Shown: piece after piece, positions 1-8,325 of the stretch
Layout of the letters: each line of letters starts with the position of its first letter
Position numbering within the stretch: position 1 is the stretch's first letter
From: Streptomyces sp. 846.5
Lineage (GTDB): Bacteria; Actinomycetota; Actinomycetes; Streptomycetales; Streptomycetaceae
Length of the DNA stretch: 64,000 bases
Assembly: GCF_004365705.1 (NCBI RefSeq)
Contig: NZ_SOBN01000001.1
Location: forward strand, 3,272,001 to 3,336,000
Direction: 5' to 3'
The notes under the pieces: generated by a model
What the model was told of the DNA's origin: nothing
The model's database searches: none
What the model saw: the letters and a program-made list of their open reading frames with translations, nothing else
Position numbers and translations under genes: made by a program

Positions 1-904
1 GCATCCAGGCGATGTCGTCGCCGATGGTCTCGACCTTCCAGCCCGGGATCGTGGGCTGGAGCATCGCCAGGTTGGTCTTGCCGCAGGCGCTCGGGAACGC
101 CGCGGTGAGGTACACCGGCTGGCCCTGGTCGGGCGGCGTCAGCTTGAGGATCAGCATGTGCTCGGCCAGCCAGCCCTCGTCGCGCGCCATGGTCGACGCG
201 ATCCGCAGCGCGTAGCACTTCTTGCCGAGCAGGGCGTTGCCGCCGTAGCCGGAGCCGTACGACCAGATCTCGCGGGTCTCCGGGAAGTGCGAGATGTACT
301 TGGTCGTGTTGCAGGGCCAGGCGACGTCCGCCTGCCCCTCGGCGAGCGGTGCGCCCAGGCTGTGCACGGCCTTGACGAACTCGCCGTCCTCACCGAGGAA
401 GTCCAGGACGGCCTGTCCCATCCGGGTCATGGTGCGCATGGAGACGGCGACGTACGCGGAGTCCGTGATCTCGACGCCGCACGCGGCGAGAGGGGATCCG
501 ACCGGGCCCATGCTGAAGGGCACGACATACATCGTCCGTCCGCGCATCGAACCCTCGAACAGTCCACCGAAGACGGCCCGCATCTCGGCGGGGGCCTTCC
601 AGTTGTTGGTGGGTCCGGCGTCCTGCTCCAGCTCGGAGCAGATGAAGGTACGGTCCTCGACGCGCGCGACATCGCTCGGGTCGGAGGCGGCGTAGTAGGA
701 GTTGGGGCGCTTCTCGGGATTCAGCCTGGTGAATGTCCCCTTGTCGACCAGGAGGTCACACAGGCGCTGGTACTCGGCTTCAGAGCCGTCGCACCACTCG
801 ATTCGGTCGGGCTGGGTGAGCTCTGCGATCTCCTGGACCCAGGCGAGCAGCGGTTTGTGCTGCGTGGGCGCGGAGGTGGCCAGGGCAGAGTTCTCGTAAG
901 GCAC
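1..904 (-). CDS. pckG: phosphoenolpyruvate carboxykinase (GTP), 3' part outside the window
   Basis: Cytosolic enzyme that turns oxaloacetate plus GTP into PEP, CO2 and GDP at the entry to gluconeogenesis. The first 301 codons are present; the family is about 600 residues, so half the gene lies beyond base 1. The substrate-binding stretch [16 protein letters not shown] is at residues 119-134 and the P-loop SACGKTN has its Lys at codon 276, both characteristic of GTP-type enzymes. I chose the GTG at 902-904 because GGAG sits five bases upstream. An in-frame GTG at 920-922 behind AAGGA is a credible alternative that would add six residues. It is transcribed alone, away from the hemolysin III gene. 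The identity is secure; only the start is open. Confidence 0.95.
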   Translation of the reverse strand, partial: MPYENSALATSAPTQHKPLLAWVQEIAELTQPDRIEWCDGSEAEYQRLCDLLVDKGTFTRLNPEKRPNSYYAASDPSDVARVEDRTFICSELEQDAGPTNNWKAPAEMRAVFGGLFEGSMRGRTMYVVPFSMGPVGSPLAACGVEITDSAYVAVSMRTMTRMGQAVLDFLGEDGEFVKAVHSLGAPLAEGQADVAWPCNTTKYISHFPETREIWSYGSGYGGNALLGKKCYALRIASTMARDEGWLAEHMLILKLTPPDQGQPVYLTAAFPSACGKTNLAMLQPTIPGWKVETIGDDIAWM

Positions 905-1128
905 GATCGCTCCGTTTCGCACCGAATCGTCCTTGATTCGATGACGGGGTTGAGGGTTCTGGCAGCGTAACGCCGATATTCCGAATGCGACATACCGCCC
1001 CTGTCCCCTCAATGTGACCCAGCGCACAAGGATCTCGCTCCTATGGGCGACGAATCCGGAAATCCGTCGCATCCACGGCACCAAAACAGGACTTCTGGAA
1101 ACCTATGAGTGAGGATTCACACCCTCTA

Positions 1129-1157
1129 CTGACAAGTAACCTACGGTTCCGTAGGTA
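1129..1157 (+). promoter_or_regulatory. promoter with embedded palindromic operator
   Basis: A CTGACA -35-like box (1129-1134) and a TAGGTA -10-like box (1152-1157) are 17 bases apart. An inverted repeat ACCTACGG/CCGTAGGT with a two-base centre (1139-1156) fills the spacer and overlaps the -10. This is the usual layout of a repressor operator, and TetR-family proteins often use sites of this size. Transcription would start just before the ATG at 1168, giving an almost leaderless mRNA. The regulator is not identifiable from the window. Confidence 0.55.
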
Positions 1158-1167
1158 GTCTGAGCCC

Positions 1168-1809
1168 ATGACCGACAAGCCCAAACTGCGCGGCTGGCTG
1201 CACGCCGGGATGTTCCCCGCCTCGATCGCCGCCGGGATCGTCCTCATCTGCCTGGCCGACTCGACCCAGGCGAGGATCGCCTGCGCCGTCTACTCGGCCT
1301 CGGCCTGGATGCTCTTCGGCATCAGCGCGCTCTACCACCGCTTCACCTGGGGCCCGCGCGGCGAGGCGGTGCTGCGTCGGCTCGACCACAGCAACATCTT
1401 CCTGATCATCGCCGGGAGCTACACCCCCTTCACCATCCTGCTGCTGAGCGGCGGCCGCCGGGAGCTGCTGCTCTGGCTGGTCTGGGCCGGCGCCCTGGCC
1501 GGGATCGCCTTCCGGGTCTTCTGGGTCGGCGCGCCGCGCTGGCTCTACACCCCCTGCTACATCGCCCTGGGCTGGGCGGCGGTGTTCTTCCTGCCGGACT
1601 TCCTGCGCACCGGCGGCATCGCGGTGGTCGTACTGCTGGTGATCGGCGGGCTGCTCTACAGCGCCGGCGGCGTCGTCTACGGCCTGAAGCGGCCAAACCC
1701 CTCACCGCGCTGGTTCGGCTTCCACGAGGTGTTCCACCTCTGCACGCTGGCAGCTTTCATCGTCCAGTACGTCGGGGTCTCCCTGGTGGCCTACTCGGCC
1801 GTGGCCTGA
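1168..1809 (+). CDS. hemolysin III / TrhA-type membrane protein
   Basis: Integral membrane protein of the PAQR-like hemolysin III (YqfA/TrhA) family, 213 residues, the normal family length. About seven hydrophobic helices can be read. The family signatures are all present: SALYHRF after the second helix, LDHSNIFLIIAGSYTP in the third, and FGFHEVFHLCT near the C terminus, whose His and Asp residues are thought to bind a metal. Members are linked to membrane-energetics homeostasis; haemolysis is mostly a historical name. The ATG at 1168 is the only sensible start and lies directly after a promoter with an internal palindrome. It appears monocistronic. The substrate is unknown. Confidence 0.9.
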   Translation: MTDKPKLRGWLHAGMFPASIAAGIVLICLADSTQARIACAVYSASAWMLFGISALYHRFTWGPRGEAVLRRLDHSNIFLIIAGSYTPFTILLLSGGRRELLLWLVWAGALAGIAFRVFWVGAPRWLYTPCYIALGWAAVFFLPDFLRTGGIAVVVLLVIGGLLYSAGGVVYGLKRPNPSPRWFGFHEVFHLCTLAAFIVQYVGVSLVAYSAVA

Positions 1810-1835
1810 AACCGCCCCTCCTCCACAACCACATA

Positions 1836-1884
1836 TTGACTGCTCCATTCTTTTGAGAGTTACTGTCATAAGACAGAATCACTC
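1836..1884 (+). promoter_or_regulatory. likely promoter/operator of the MFS-TetR pair
   Basis: A TTGACT -35-like hexamer (1836-1841) is followed by an AT-richer stretch with the inverted repeat CTGTC/GACAG separated by four bases (1863-1876), flanked by GAGT (1857-1860) and ACTC (1881-1884). The nested symmetry just before an efflux gene whose downstream partner is a TetR regulator fits an autoregulated TetR operator. I could not place a -10 at ideal spacing. Confidence 0.4.
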
Positions 1885-1901
1885 AACTGATGGAGCCTGC
1901 C

Positions 1902-3467
1902 ATGTCGACCTCCGAACCCCGGGCCTCCGAACCACCGACCACCGTTCCGCGCCGCTGGTGGGCGCTGGCCGCCATCTGCCTCAGCGTCCTGGTCCTCGGC
2001 TTCGACAGCACCATCCTGAACGTCGCCCTGCCCGACCTGGCCGTCCAGCTGCATGCCAACACCGGCCAGCTGCAGTGGATCGTCGATGCCTACCTGGTGG
2101 TCTTCGCCGCAGCGATGCTCCCGGCCGGGCTGCTCGGCGACCGCTTCGGACGGCGGAAGATGCTGATCAGCGGCCTGGTGCTGTTCGGCGCCGCCTCACT
2201 GGTCGGCACCTTCGCCGACTCCCCCGGCACCCTCATCGCGGTCCGCGCGGTGATGGGCCTCGGCGGCGCGCTGATCATGCCGCTGGGCATGGCGATCATC
2301 CCCAGCCTGTTCCCGGCGAACGAGCGTGCCCGTGCCGTCGCGGTGATGACCACCGGCGCGGCCGTGGGCATGCCGCTCGGGCCGATCCTCGGCGGGGTGC
2401 TGCTCAACCACTTCTGGTGGGGCTCCATCTTCCTGATCAACGTCCCGCTGATCGCCGTCGGGATCGCGGCACTGGTCCTGCTGGTCCCCGAGTCCCGCAA
2501 CCCCGCCGTCCCCCGGGTGGACCTGCTCAGCGCCGCCCTCGGCGTCACCGGGCTGGCCGCGCTCACCTTCGGCTTCATCCAGGCCCCCACCGACAGCTGG
2601 GGCAGCCCGCTGATCATCGGTACCCTGGTCGCCTCGGTACTGCTGCTGGCCGGGCTGGTGCTGCGGGAGCGCTCGCAGCCGCACCCGATGCTCGACCTCA
2701 GCCTGTTCGCCGACCGCGCCTTCCGCTGGAACACCCTGGCCACGGTGCTGGTCACCTTCGTCCTGATGGGCGCGCTGTTCGTGCTGCCGCAGTACCTGCA
2801 ACCGGTGCTCGGCAACGACGCCCTCGGCACCGGGGTGCGGCTGATGCCGCTGATGGGCGGACTGCTGGTGGCCGCACGGCTGGCCGAGCGGCTGGTCGCC
2901 AAGGTGTCCGTGCGCTGGGTGGTCACCGGCGGACTGCTGCTGGTCGCCGCCGCACTGTTCCTCGGCAGCGGCACCACCCTCGCCGACGGCTACGGCTGGA
3001 CCGCGATCTGGCTGAGCGTCCTCGGCCTGGGGATGGGCCTCACCATGGTCCCGGCGATGGGCGCGGCGATGGCCGCGCTGCCCGAGGACCGGGCCGGGGT
3101 CGGCTCCGGACTGCTGCAGACGCTCCGTCAGTCGGCCAGCGCGATCGGCGTCGCCCTGCTCGGCAGCCTGCTGGCCGGGATCTACACCGACCGCCTGGAC
3201 ACCACCGGTCTGCCGGCCCCTCTCGCCCATGCGGCGCGCGGCTCGGTCTCCGCCGCCCAGGCCGTCGCCGACCAGCTGCACTCCACGGCCCTGGCCGCGT
3301 CGGCGCACAGCGCCTTCCTGCACGGGATGACCACTGTCCTGCTGATCTGCGGCATCACCGCCGTCCTCTCCGCCGTGGTGGTCGCCCTGCGGATGCCGGG
3401 CCGGGTGGCGGGCGAGGGCGCGGCCATCGCCAACGCCGCGCCCGATCAAGCACAATCGGTGTCATGA
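1902..3467 (+). CDS. MFS drug exporter, DHA2 (EmrB/QacA) type
   Basis: Proton-driven efflux permease of the plasma membrane with about 14 membrane helices, 521 residues, as usual for DHA2 transporters. Motif A (GLLGDRFGRRKM) lies between helices 2 and 3, and an antiporter motif C-like stretch (GAAVGMPLGPILGG) lies in helix 5. I prefer the ATG at 1902 (MSTSEP) over the in-frame ATG at 1890 because GGAG at 1892-1895 is correctly spaced only for the former. The stop overlaps the ATG of the TetR gene by four bases (ATGA), so the two are translationally coupled. The regulator probably represses this pump until its ligand appears. The drug or metabolite exported cannot be told from the sequence. 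Confidence 0.92.
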   Translation: MSTSEPRASEPPTTVPRRWWALAAICLSVLVLGFDSTILNVALPDLAVQLHANTGQLQWIVDAYLVVFAAAMLPAGLLGDRFGRRKMLISGLVLFGAASLVGTFADSPGTLIAVRAVMGLGGALIMPLGMAIIPSLFPANERARAVAVMTTGAAVGMPLGPILGGVLLNHFWWGSIFLINVPLIAVGIAALVLLVPESRNPAVPRVDLLSAALGVTGLAALTFGFIQAPTDSWGSPLIIGTLVASVLLLAGLVLRERSQPHPMLDLSLFADRAFRWNTLATVLVTFVLMGALFVLPQYLQPVLGNDALGTGVRLMPLMGGLLVAARLAERLVAKVSVRWVVTGGLLLVAAALFLGSGTTLADGYGWTAIWLSVLGLGMGLTMVPAMGAAMAALPEDRAGVGSGLLQTLRQSASAIGVALLGSLLAGIYTDRLDTTGLPAPLAHAARGSVSAAQAVADQLHSTALAASAHSAFLHGMTTVLLICGITAVLSAVVVALRMPGRVAGEGAAIANAAPDQAQSVS

Positions 3468-4132
3468 CCCCCGCACCGCCGAAGTCCCTGAGCAGCTCCT
3501 CCGTCCCCGCCGCCGCGTCCGCGGCAGGGCTGGAGGAACTCCTCGCCGCCCCGCTGGGGCTGCGGGAGCGCAAGAAGCTGAAGACCCGCCGCGCGATCCG
3601 CGCGGCGGCCTTCCGCCTCTTCAGCACCCAGGGCTACGACGCCACCACCGTCGACCAGATCGCGGCCGACGCCGATGTCTCGCCCAGCACCTTCTTCCGG
3701 TACTTCCCCACCAAGGAAGACCTGGTCATCACCGACGACTACGACCCGGTGATGGAGGCGGCGCTGCGCGCCAGGCCACTGGGCGAGCCGGTGATGGAGT
3801 CCGTGCGCCAGGCGATCCTCCCGCCCCTGCGCCGGATCATGGAGGCGGAGAGCGAGGACATGCTGCTGCGGATGCGGCTGCTCAACGAGGTCCCCGCGAT
3901 CCGCAGCCGCAGCGTCCTGGAGATGCTCCGCTCCCGGGACGTCATCGTCGCCGTCCTCGCCGAGCGAACCGGCCGCCCGGAAGACGACCTCGGGCTGCGC
4001 GCCCTGGTCTCCGCCACCCTCTCCGCGTGCAGCGAGGCGGTGGAGTACTGGTTCCGCAACGACGGTGCGGGGAACGTCGCCGACCTCTGCGAGCAGGCGC
4101 TGAAGGCGGTGGCGGAGGGCCTCAGCGGCTGA
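3464..4132 (+). CDS. TetR-family transcriptional regulator
   Basis: DNA-binding repressor, 222 residues. After a Ser/Ala-rich leader of about 35 residues comes a classic TetR helix-turn-helix: RRAIRAAAFRLFSTQGYD, then TTVDQIAADADVSPSTFFRY and FPTKEDLV. The C-terminal half is all-helical and variable, the ligand-sensing domain. The ATG lies inside the end of the MFS gene (ATGA overlap) with no strong ribosome site of its own, so it likely relies on coupling to the transporter. Such pairs normally act as a feedback loop in which the effector is also the exported compound. The candidate operator is the inverted repeat at 1863-1876. Confidence 0.92.
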   Translation: MTPAPPKSLSSSSVPAAASAAGLEELLAAPLGLRERKKLKTRRAIRAAAFRLFSTQGYDATTVDQIAADADVSPSTFFRYFPTKEDLVITDDYDPVMEAALRARPLGEPVMESVRQAILPPLRRIMEAESEDMLLRMRLLNEVPAIRSRSVLEMLRSRDVIVAVLAERTGRPEDDLGLRALVSATLSACSEAVEYWFRNDGAGNVADLCEQALKAVAEGLSG

Positions 4133-4149
4133 CCGTCAGTCGTGCCCCC

Positions 4150-4998
4150 TCAGTCGTGCAGGTCCAGCACGGTGACGTCCTCCACCGGGCGGTAGCCGAG
4201 GCGCTGGTACAAGGCGTTGCTGGTGGGGTTGGCCAGGTCGGTGTAGAGCAGCACCTCCTCGGCGCCCGCGGCGATCAGCGCGCGGGTCGCGGCGACCGTC
4301 GCCATCCCGGCGTAGCCGCGTCCGCGCAGCTCCGCCGGGGTGTACACGGGGGCGACCCGGCCCTGCCCGGCGATCACCGGAGAGAAGCCGGCCATGCTCA
4401 CCGGCGTCCCGTCCAGCACCCAGAGCACCAGCCGCCCCGCCGCGACCCGGTTCTGCGCCTGGGTGGGGGTGTTCCCGCTGCCCTCACCGATCGCCTCGGA
4501 GAAGTCCTCGAACCAGCGCACCACCAGCGGGATATCCGCCGCGTCCGCCAGCCGCGCGGAGCCGGGCGGCTCGGGCTGAGGCAGCGTCAATTCGCCCAGC
4601 CGGAACAGCCGCTGGTCGCGGAACACGGTCCAGCCCCCGCCGGTGGCCGCCCACTCCCCGCCGACCACGCGCACCAGCGCGGCACCACCCGACACACCGG
4701 GGACCGCGGCCCCGCTCGCGCGCCACTTCCGCACCAGGGCCCGTGCCGTCTCCTCGGCCATCGGCCCCAGCGTCGGCCGGTACGGTGGCGTGTGCACGTA
4801 CGCCCCCTCCACCGCGCCGCTCGGCGACCGCCACCACCCGAACCGGGCCGGCAGGTCCCCGCCGTAGGCGTACGGCCCCCGCGAGCGCACCGTGTCGGCG
4901 ACGGTCAGCAGCACGGTGTTCCGCACCGGATCCGCCGTCAGATAGGCGTCTGCGGCGCTGAAGAAGGCATCGACGTCGTGCGTGATCTCCCAAGCCAT
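4150..4998 (-). CDS. GNAT-family N-acetyltransferase
   Basis: Cytosolic acyl-CoA-dependent acetyltransferase of 282 residues. The C-terminal third holds the acetyl-CoA site: beta strand VAPVYTP followed by the pyrophosphate loop RGRGYAGM (R-x-x-G-x-G/A) and the later helix NPTSNALYQRLGY, which ends in the usual LGY. The N-terminal half is a degenerate second GNAT-like lobe. The start at 4998 (MAWEITHD) lies 13 bases after the stop of the thioredoxin-fold gene, so the two form an operon; longer upstream reading lacks a ribosome site and family similarity. The acceptor substrate is unknown. Confidence 0.85.
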   Translation of the reverse strand: MAWEITHDVDAFFSAADAYLTADPVRNTVLLTVADTVRSRGPYAYGGDLPARFGWWRSPSGAVEGAYVHTPPYRPTLGPMAEETARALVRKWRASGAAVPGVSGGAALVRVVGGEWAATGGGWTVFRDQRLFRLGELTLPQPEPPGSARLADAADIPLVVRWFEDFSEAIGEGSGNTPTQAQNRVAAGRLVLWVLDGTPVSMAGFSPVIAGQGRVAPVYTPAELRGRGYAGMATVAATRALIAAGAEEVLLYTDLANPTSNALYQRLGYRPVEDVTVLDLHD

Positions 4999-5011
4999 GC
5001 GCTCGATTTTC

Positions 5012-7039
5012 TTACAGCTTTTCCGCCAGCGCCACGGGATTGGTGACCGGGGCGTCGCAGCTGAAGTGGCGGCAGACATACGCCGTGGGCAGCCCGTCCC
5101 GCAGCGGTCGGTCGGCCAGCAACGGCACCGCCGTCGCACCCGGCTCACCCACCGCGAGCACCGCGCCCGGGGCCGTGGCGAGCAGCGCCGCGCGGCGCAG
5201 GGCCGCCGTCCCCGGGTGGTCGGCCGGGCCCACCACGGCGATCTCGCGCGGGCCGTCCACCAGCGCCTCGGCCACGGCCAGGCCCCAGCCGATGAAGCGC
5301 GGGGCGCGCGGGCCCAGCGCGGTGACGACGCCGAGCGCCCGCTCCGCCGCGGTGCGATGGCGATCGGAGCCGGTGAGCGCCGCGTAGCCGAGCAGCGCGC
5401 CGGCCGCGGCGGTCCAGCCGGAGGGGACGGCGTTGTCGGTCGGGTCCTGCGGACGGCGGATCAGCTGCTCGGCGTCGGAGGCCGTGTCGTAGAGCGCACC
5501 CGACTCCTCGTCGACGAACCGGGTGAGCACGGTCTCCAGCAGCACGCCGCTGAGCGTCAGCCAACTGTCGTCCCCGGTCACGGAGTAGAGCGCGAGGAAG
5601 CCCTCGGCGGTGTCGGCGCAGTCCTCCAGTACACCGGCGTTGGCGCCGGGGCGGCCGTCGCGCGAGGTACGCAGCAGCCGTGCCTCCGGCTCCGGCGTGA
5701 GGTGGACGGCGACCAGCAGGTCGGCGGCGGCGAGAGCGGCCTCCAGGTACTCGGGGCGCTCCAGCAGCGCGCCGGTCTCGGCGAGGGCGGCGATCGCCAG
5801 GCCGTTCCAGGCGGCGACGACCTTGTCGTCGCGGGCCGGCCGGGGGCGCCGGGCGCGAGCCGCGAGCAGCCGGGCCCGCACCGAGGCGAACCACTCGGCG
5901 TCGTCGGGGTCCTCCGCGAGCTGGAGCACCGACGCCCCGCCCTCGAAGGTCCCGGCGGCCGTGACGGTGAACAGCGCGGCGGCCCGCGCCGCGTCCTCCG
6001 GGCCGAGCGCCTCGGTGAGCTGGGCCGGCGTCCAGGCGTAGAAGGCGCCCTCGTGGTTGTGGCCGTCCGGGCCGGCGCTGTCGGCGTCTAGGGCGGAGGC
6101 GAACCCGCCCTCCGGGGTGCGGAGTTCGGCGAGCAGGAAGTCGGCGGTCTCCAGCGCGACCCGGCGCGCGAGCCCGGAGCCGGTGGCCCGCCACAGGTGC
6201 AGGTAGACCCGCAGCAGCAGGGCGTTGTCATAGAGCATCTTCTCGAAGTGCGGTACCACCCACTCCGCATCGACCGCGTAGCGGGCGAACCCGCCGCCCA
6301 ACTGGTCGTAGATCCCGCCGCGCGCCATCGCCGCGCAGCTGCCCTCGACCATCCGCAGCGCCTCGGCGGAGCCGGTCGCCGCATGGTGCCGCAGCAGGAA
6401 CTCCAGCGCCATCGACGGCGGGAACTTCGGCGCGCCACCGAAGCCGCCGCGCTTGTCGTCGTACTCCCGCGCGAGCGCGACGGCGGCCTCATGCAGGTCC
6501 GCCTCCGTCGGCGGGCGCTGCCCGGCGGCACCGTACACATCGCTCCGGCCGGCCAGGTCGGCGACGATCCGCGTCGACACCTCGGCGACCTCGTCGCGCC
6601 GCTCCCGCCACGCCGCCTCGACTCCCTCCAGCACCTGCCGGAACGACGGCATCCCGTGCCGGGGCTGCGGCGGGAAGTACGTCCCGAAGTAGAACGGCTC
6701 CCCGCCGGGCGTCAGAAACACCGTCATCGGCCACCCGCCCTGCCCGGTCGCCGCCTGCACCGCCTCCATGTACACGGCATCGACATCGGGCCGCTCCTCC
6801 CGGTCCACCTTCACCGGCAGGAAGTGCCCGTTGAGGTACGCGGCCAGCTCGGCGTCCTCAAAACTCTCGTGCGCCATGACATGGCACCAGTGGCACGCGG
6901 CATACCCGACGGACAGCAGAACGGGCACGTCCCGGCGCCGCGCCTCCGCGAAGGCGTCCGGTCCCCAGGGCCACCAGTCGACCGGATTGTCCGCGTGCTG
7001 AAGCAGATAAGGCGAGGTCACACCAGCCAGCCGGTTCAC
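5012..7039 (-). CDS. thioredoxin-fold DUF255 / YyaL-type protein
   Basis: Soluble two-domain protein of 675 residues. Residues 1-160 form a thioredoxin-like DUF255 domain with the strongly conserved opening [18 protein letters not shown] and the redox motif ACHWCHVM. The rest is an alpha/alpha six-hairpin toroid like that of N-acylglucosamine epimerases ([26 protein letters not shown]). The family is widespread but its reaction is not established; a redox role is inferred from the CxxC. I chose the GTG at 7037-7039 ([13 protein letters not shown]), which has AGAGG nine bases upstream and matches family N termini; an ATG at 7081 would add 14 residues. First gene of a two-gene operon with the GNAT protein. 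Confidence 0.88.
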   Translation of the reverse strand: MNRLAGVTSPYLLQHADNPVDWWPWGPDAFAEARRRDVPVLLSVGYAACHWCHVMAHESFEDAELAAYLNGHFLPVKVDREERPDVDAVYMEAVQAATGQGGWPMTVFLTPGGEPFYFGTYFPPQPRHGMPSFRQVLEGVEAAWRERRDEVAEVSTRIVADLAGRSDVYGAAGQRPPTEADLHEAAVALAREYDDKRGGFGGAPKFPPSMALEFLLRHHAATGSAEALRMVEGSCAAMARGGIYDQLGGGFARYAVDAEWVVPHFEKMLYDNALLLRVYLHLWRATGSGLARRVALETADFLLAELRTPEGGFASALDADSAGPDGHNHEGAFYAWTPAQLTEALGPEDAARAAALFTVTAAGTFEGGASVLQLAEDPDDAEWFASVRARLLAARARRPRPARDDKVVAAWNGLAIAALAETGALLERPEYLEAALAAADLLVAVHLTPEPEARLLRTSRDGRPGANAGVLEDCADTAEGFLALYSVTGDDSWLTLSGVLLETVLTRFVDEESGALYDTASDAEQLIRRPQDPTDNAVPSGWTAAAGALLGYAALTGSDRHRTAAERALGVVTALGPRAPRFIGWGLAVAEALVDGPREIAVVGPADHPGTAALRRAALLATAPGAVLAVGEPGATAVPLLADRPLRDGLPTAYVCRHFSCDAPVTNPVALAEKL

Positions 7040-7086
7040 ACCGCCCAGCCTCTCACATCCACAGCCGCGACCATCAGCCACAGACC

Positions 7087-7102
7087 TGACCTTCCTAGGT
7101 CA
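7087..7102. promoter_or_regulatory. inverted repeat in a divergent promoter region
   Basis: TGACCT and AGGTCA are separated by TCCT (7087-7102), in the 150 bases between the divergent thioredoxin-fold and hydrolase genes. A perfect 16-base palindromic arrangement between divergent starts is a plausible operator, but no regulator gene is adjacent. Confidence 0.25.
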
Positions 7103-7191
7103 CATGACGGATGCCACCGCAAAAGCGCTGCTCCTAGCATCAGTGCGCACCGCCAGGCCCGGTTCCCCAACCCCAATCCGTGAGGAGTCCC

Positions 7192-8040
7192 ATGCGTACA
7201 GAGGTTTCCCGCCGTCAGGTACTGACCGCCGGAGCGGCGCTGGCCGGGTCGGCGGCGCTGACAGCCGTCACCGAAGGGACGGCCACCGCGGCGGCCCCAA
7301 CCGGTGCCGGCGAGGAGAGCCCGAAGGCGAAACCCACCATCGTGCTGGTGCACGGCGGCTACGCCGATTCGTCCTGCTGGAACGCCACCATCCAGGAGTT
7401 GCAGCACAAGGGCTACACCACAGTCTGCGGGTCGAACCCGCTGCGGGGCATTCCGACCGACGCCCCGTACATCGGGAGTCTGCTGGACTCCATCAGCGGA
7501 CCCGTGGTCCTGGTCGCGCACTCCATGGGTGGAACAGTCATCACGAATGCCGCAGCCGGGAAGGCCAACGTCAAGGCGTTGGTCTACATCGCGGCGTTCG
7601 TGCCCGACGTGGGCGAGACACAGGGGGAGCTCATCGCCAAGTTCCCCGGCAGCGAGGTCCAGCCAGTGAGCGTGCCGGTGCCGTACACCAAGGCCGACGG
7701 CACCACCGGAACCGACCTGTACCTGAGCAAGGACGGCCAGGCGGCCTTCGCCGCCGACATACCCACAGCTGCCTTCCAGGTCCTGCAGGCCACCCAGCGG
7801 CCGTTCGACGCCGACTCCTTCATCTACCCGACCACGGCCGCAGCCTGGAGGACGATCCCGGTGTGGGGGTTGGTCGCCGGCCGGGACAAGGCGATCCCGC
7901 CGGCCTGCGAGCGCTGGATGTACAGCCGTGCGAACGCGCGCAAAGTCGTCGAAGTGCCGCACTCGTCCCACGTCGCGATGATCAGCCACCCCAGGATCGT
8001 CGCCGACCTCATCCAGGACGCCGCCGAGGCGATCAGCTGA
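7192..8040 (+). CDS. Tat-exported alpha/beta hydrolase
   Basis: Secreted esterase-like enzyme of 282 residues. The N terminus carries a twin-arginine signal (SRRQVLTAGAALAG, Arg at 7 and 8) ending near ATAAAP. The mature part is a compact alpha/beta hydrolase: oxyanion strand IVLVHGGYADSSCW, nucleophile elbow VAHSMGG, and C-terminal catalytic His in VPHSSHVAMISHP. This pattern resembles the EstC/salicylate-esterase group of small hydrolases. The ATG at 7192 has GAGGAG at 7183-7188; a GTG at 7180 lies inside that ribosome site and is rejected. It is followed by a strong terminator. The substrate is unknown. Confidence 0.87.
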   Translation: MRTEVSRRQVLTAGAALAGSAALTAVTEGTATAAAPTGAGEESPKAKPTIVLVHGGYADSSCWNATIQELQHKGYTTVCGSNPLRGIPTDAPYIGSLLDSISGPVVLVAHSMGGTVITNAAAGKANVKALVYIAAFVPDVGETQGELIAKFPGSEVQPVSVPVPYTKADGTTGTDLYLSKDGQAAFAADIPTAAFQVLQATQRPFDADSFIYPTTAAAWRTIPVWGLVAGRDKAIPPACERWMYSRANARKVVEVPHSSHVAMISHPRIVADLIQDAAEAIS

Positions 8041-8053
8041 CGCTCGCGACAAG

Positions 8054-8083
8054 CGCCCCGGTCCACCACCGCGGACCGGGGCG
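8054..8083. terminator. hairpin terminator between convergent genes
   Basis: Perfect 11-base stem CGCCCCGGTCC/GGACCGGGGCG with an eight-base loop. It sits between the 3' ends of the hydrolase (+) and the small helical protein gene (-), so it can serve both. Confidence 0.8.
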
Positions 8084-8118
8084 TCGTTGCATGCCCAGTG
8101 GCGGGAGTTCGCCCGGTG

Positions 8119-8325
8119 TCAGGCCGCGCGGTGATTGAGGGTTTCGCGGGCGCGGCGTTCGACCAGGACGGGGATGAAGTCCCGGATCGGCGCGCCTCGG
8201 AAGTGGTCGCGGGCGGTTGCCACCGTGGCGTCGACGGCGTCGGGGCTGTACTGGTTCCGGTAGGCGCTCTTGAGCCGGTCGGCGACCTTGCCGACGGCTT
8301 CGTCCTCATGCAGGTCCAGGGCCAC
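8119..8325 (-). CDS. small three-helix-bundle dimerization-domain protein (DUF3562-like)
   Basis: A 68-residue soluble protein, predicted as three short helices, with the ending RDFIPVLVERRARETL typical of actinobacterial three-helix-bundle dimerization-domain proteins. Their function is not known. The GTG start has GGAGAG upstream. The gene begins 20 bases before the stop of the GlxA-type regulator gene, in another frame, so it is co-transcribed and probably translationally coupled. The two overlapping genes may act together, but nothing in the sequence says how. Confidence 0.75.
   Translation of the reverse strand: MALDLHEDEAVGKVADRLKSAYRNQYSPDAVDATVATARDHFRGAPIRDFIPVLVERRARETLNHRAA

Noticed and set aside
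1853-3460. Apparent N-terminal extension of the TetR regulator running through the MFS gene
   Set aside because: The upstream part is an out-of-frame, Arg/Pro-rich reading of the MFS gene. The TetR gene starts at the ATGA overlap.
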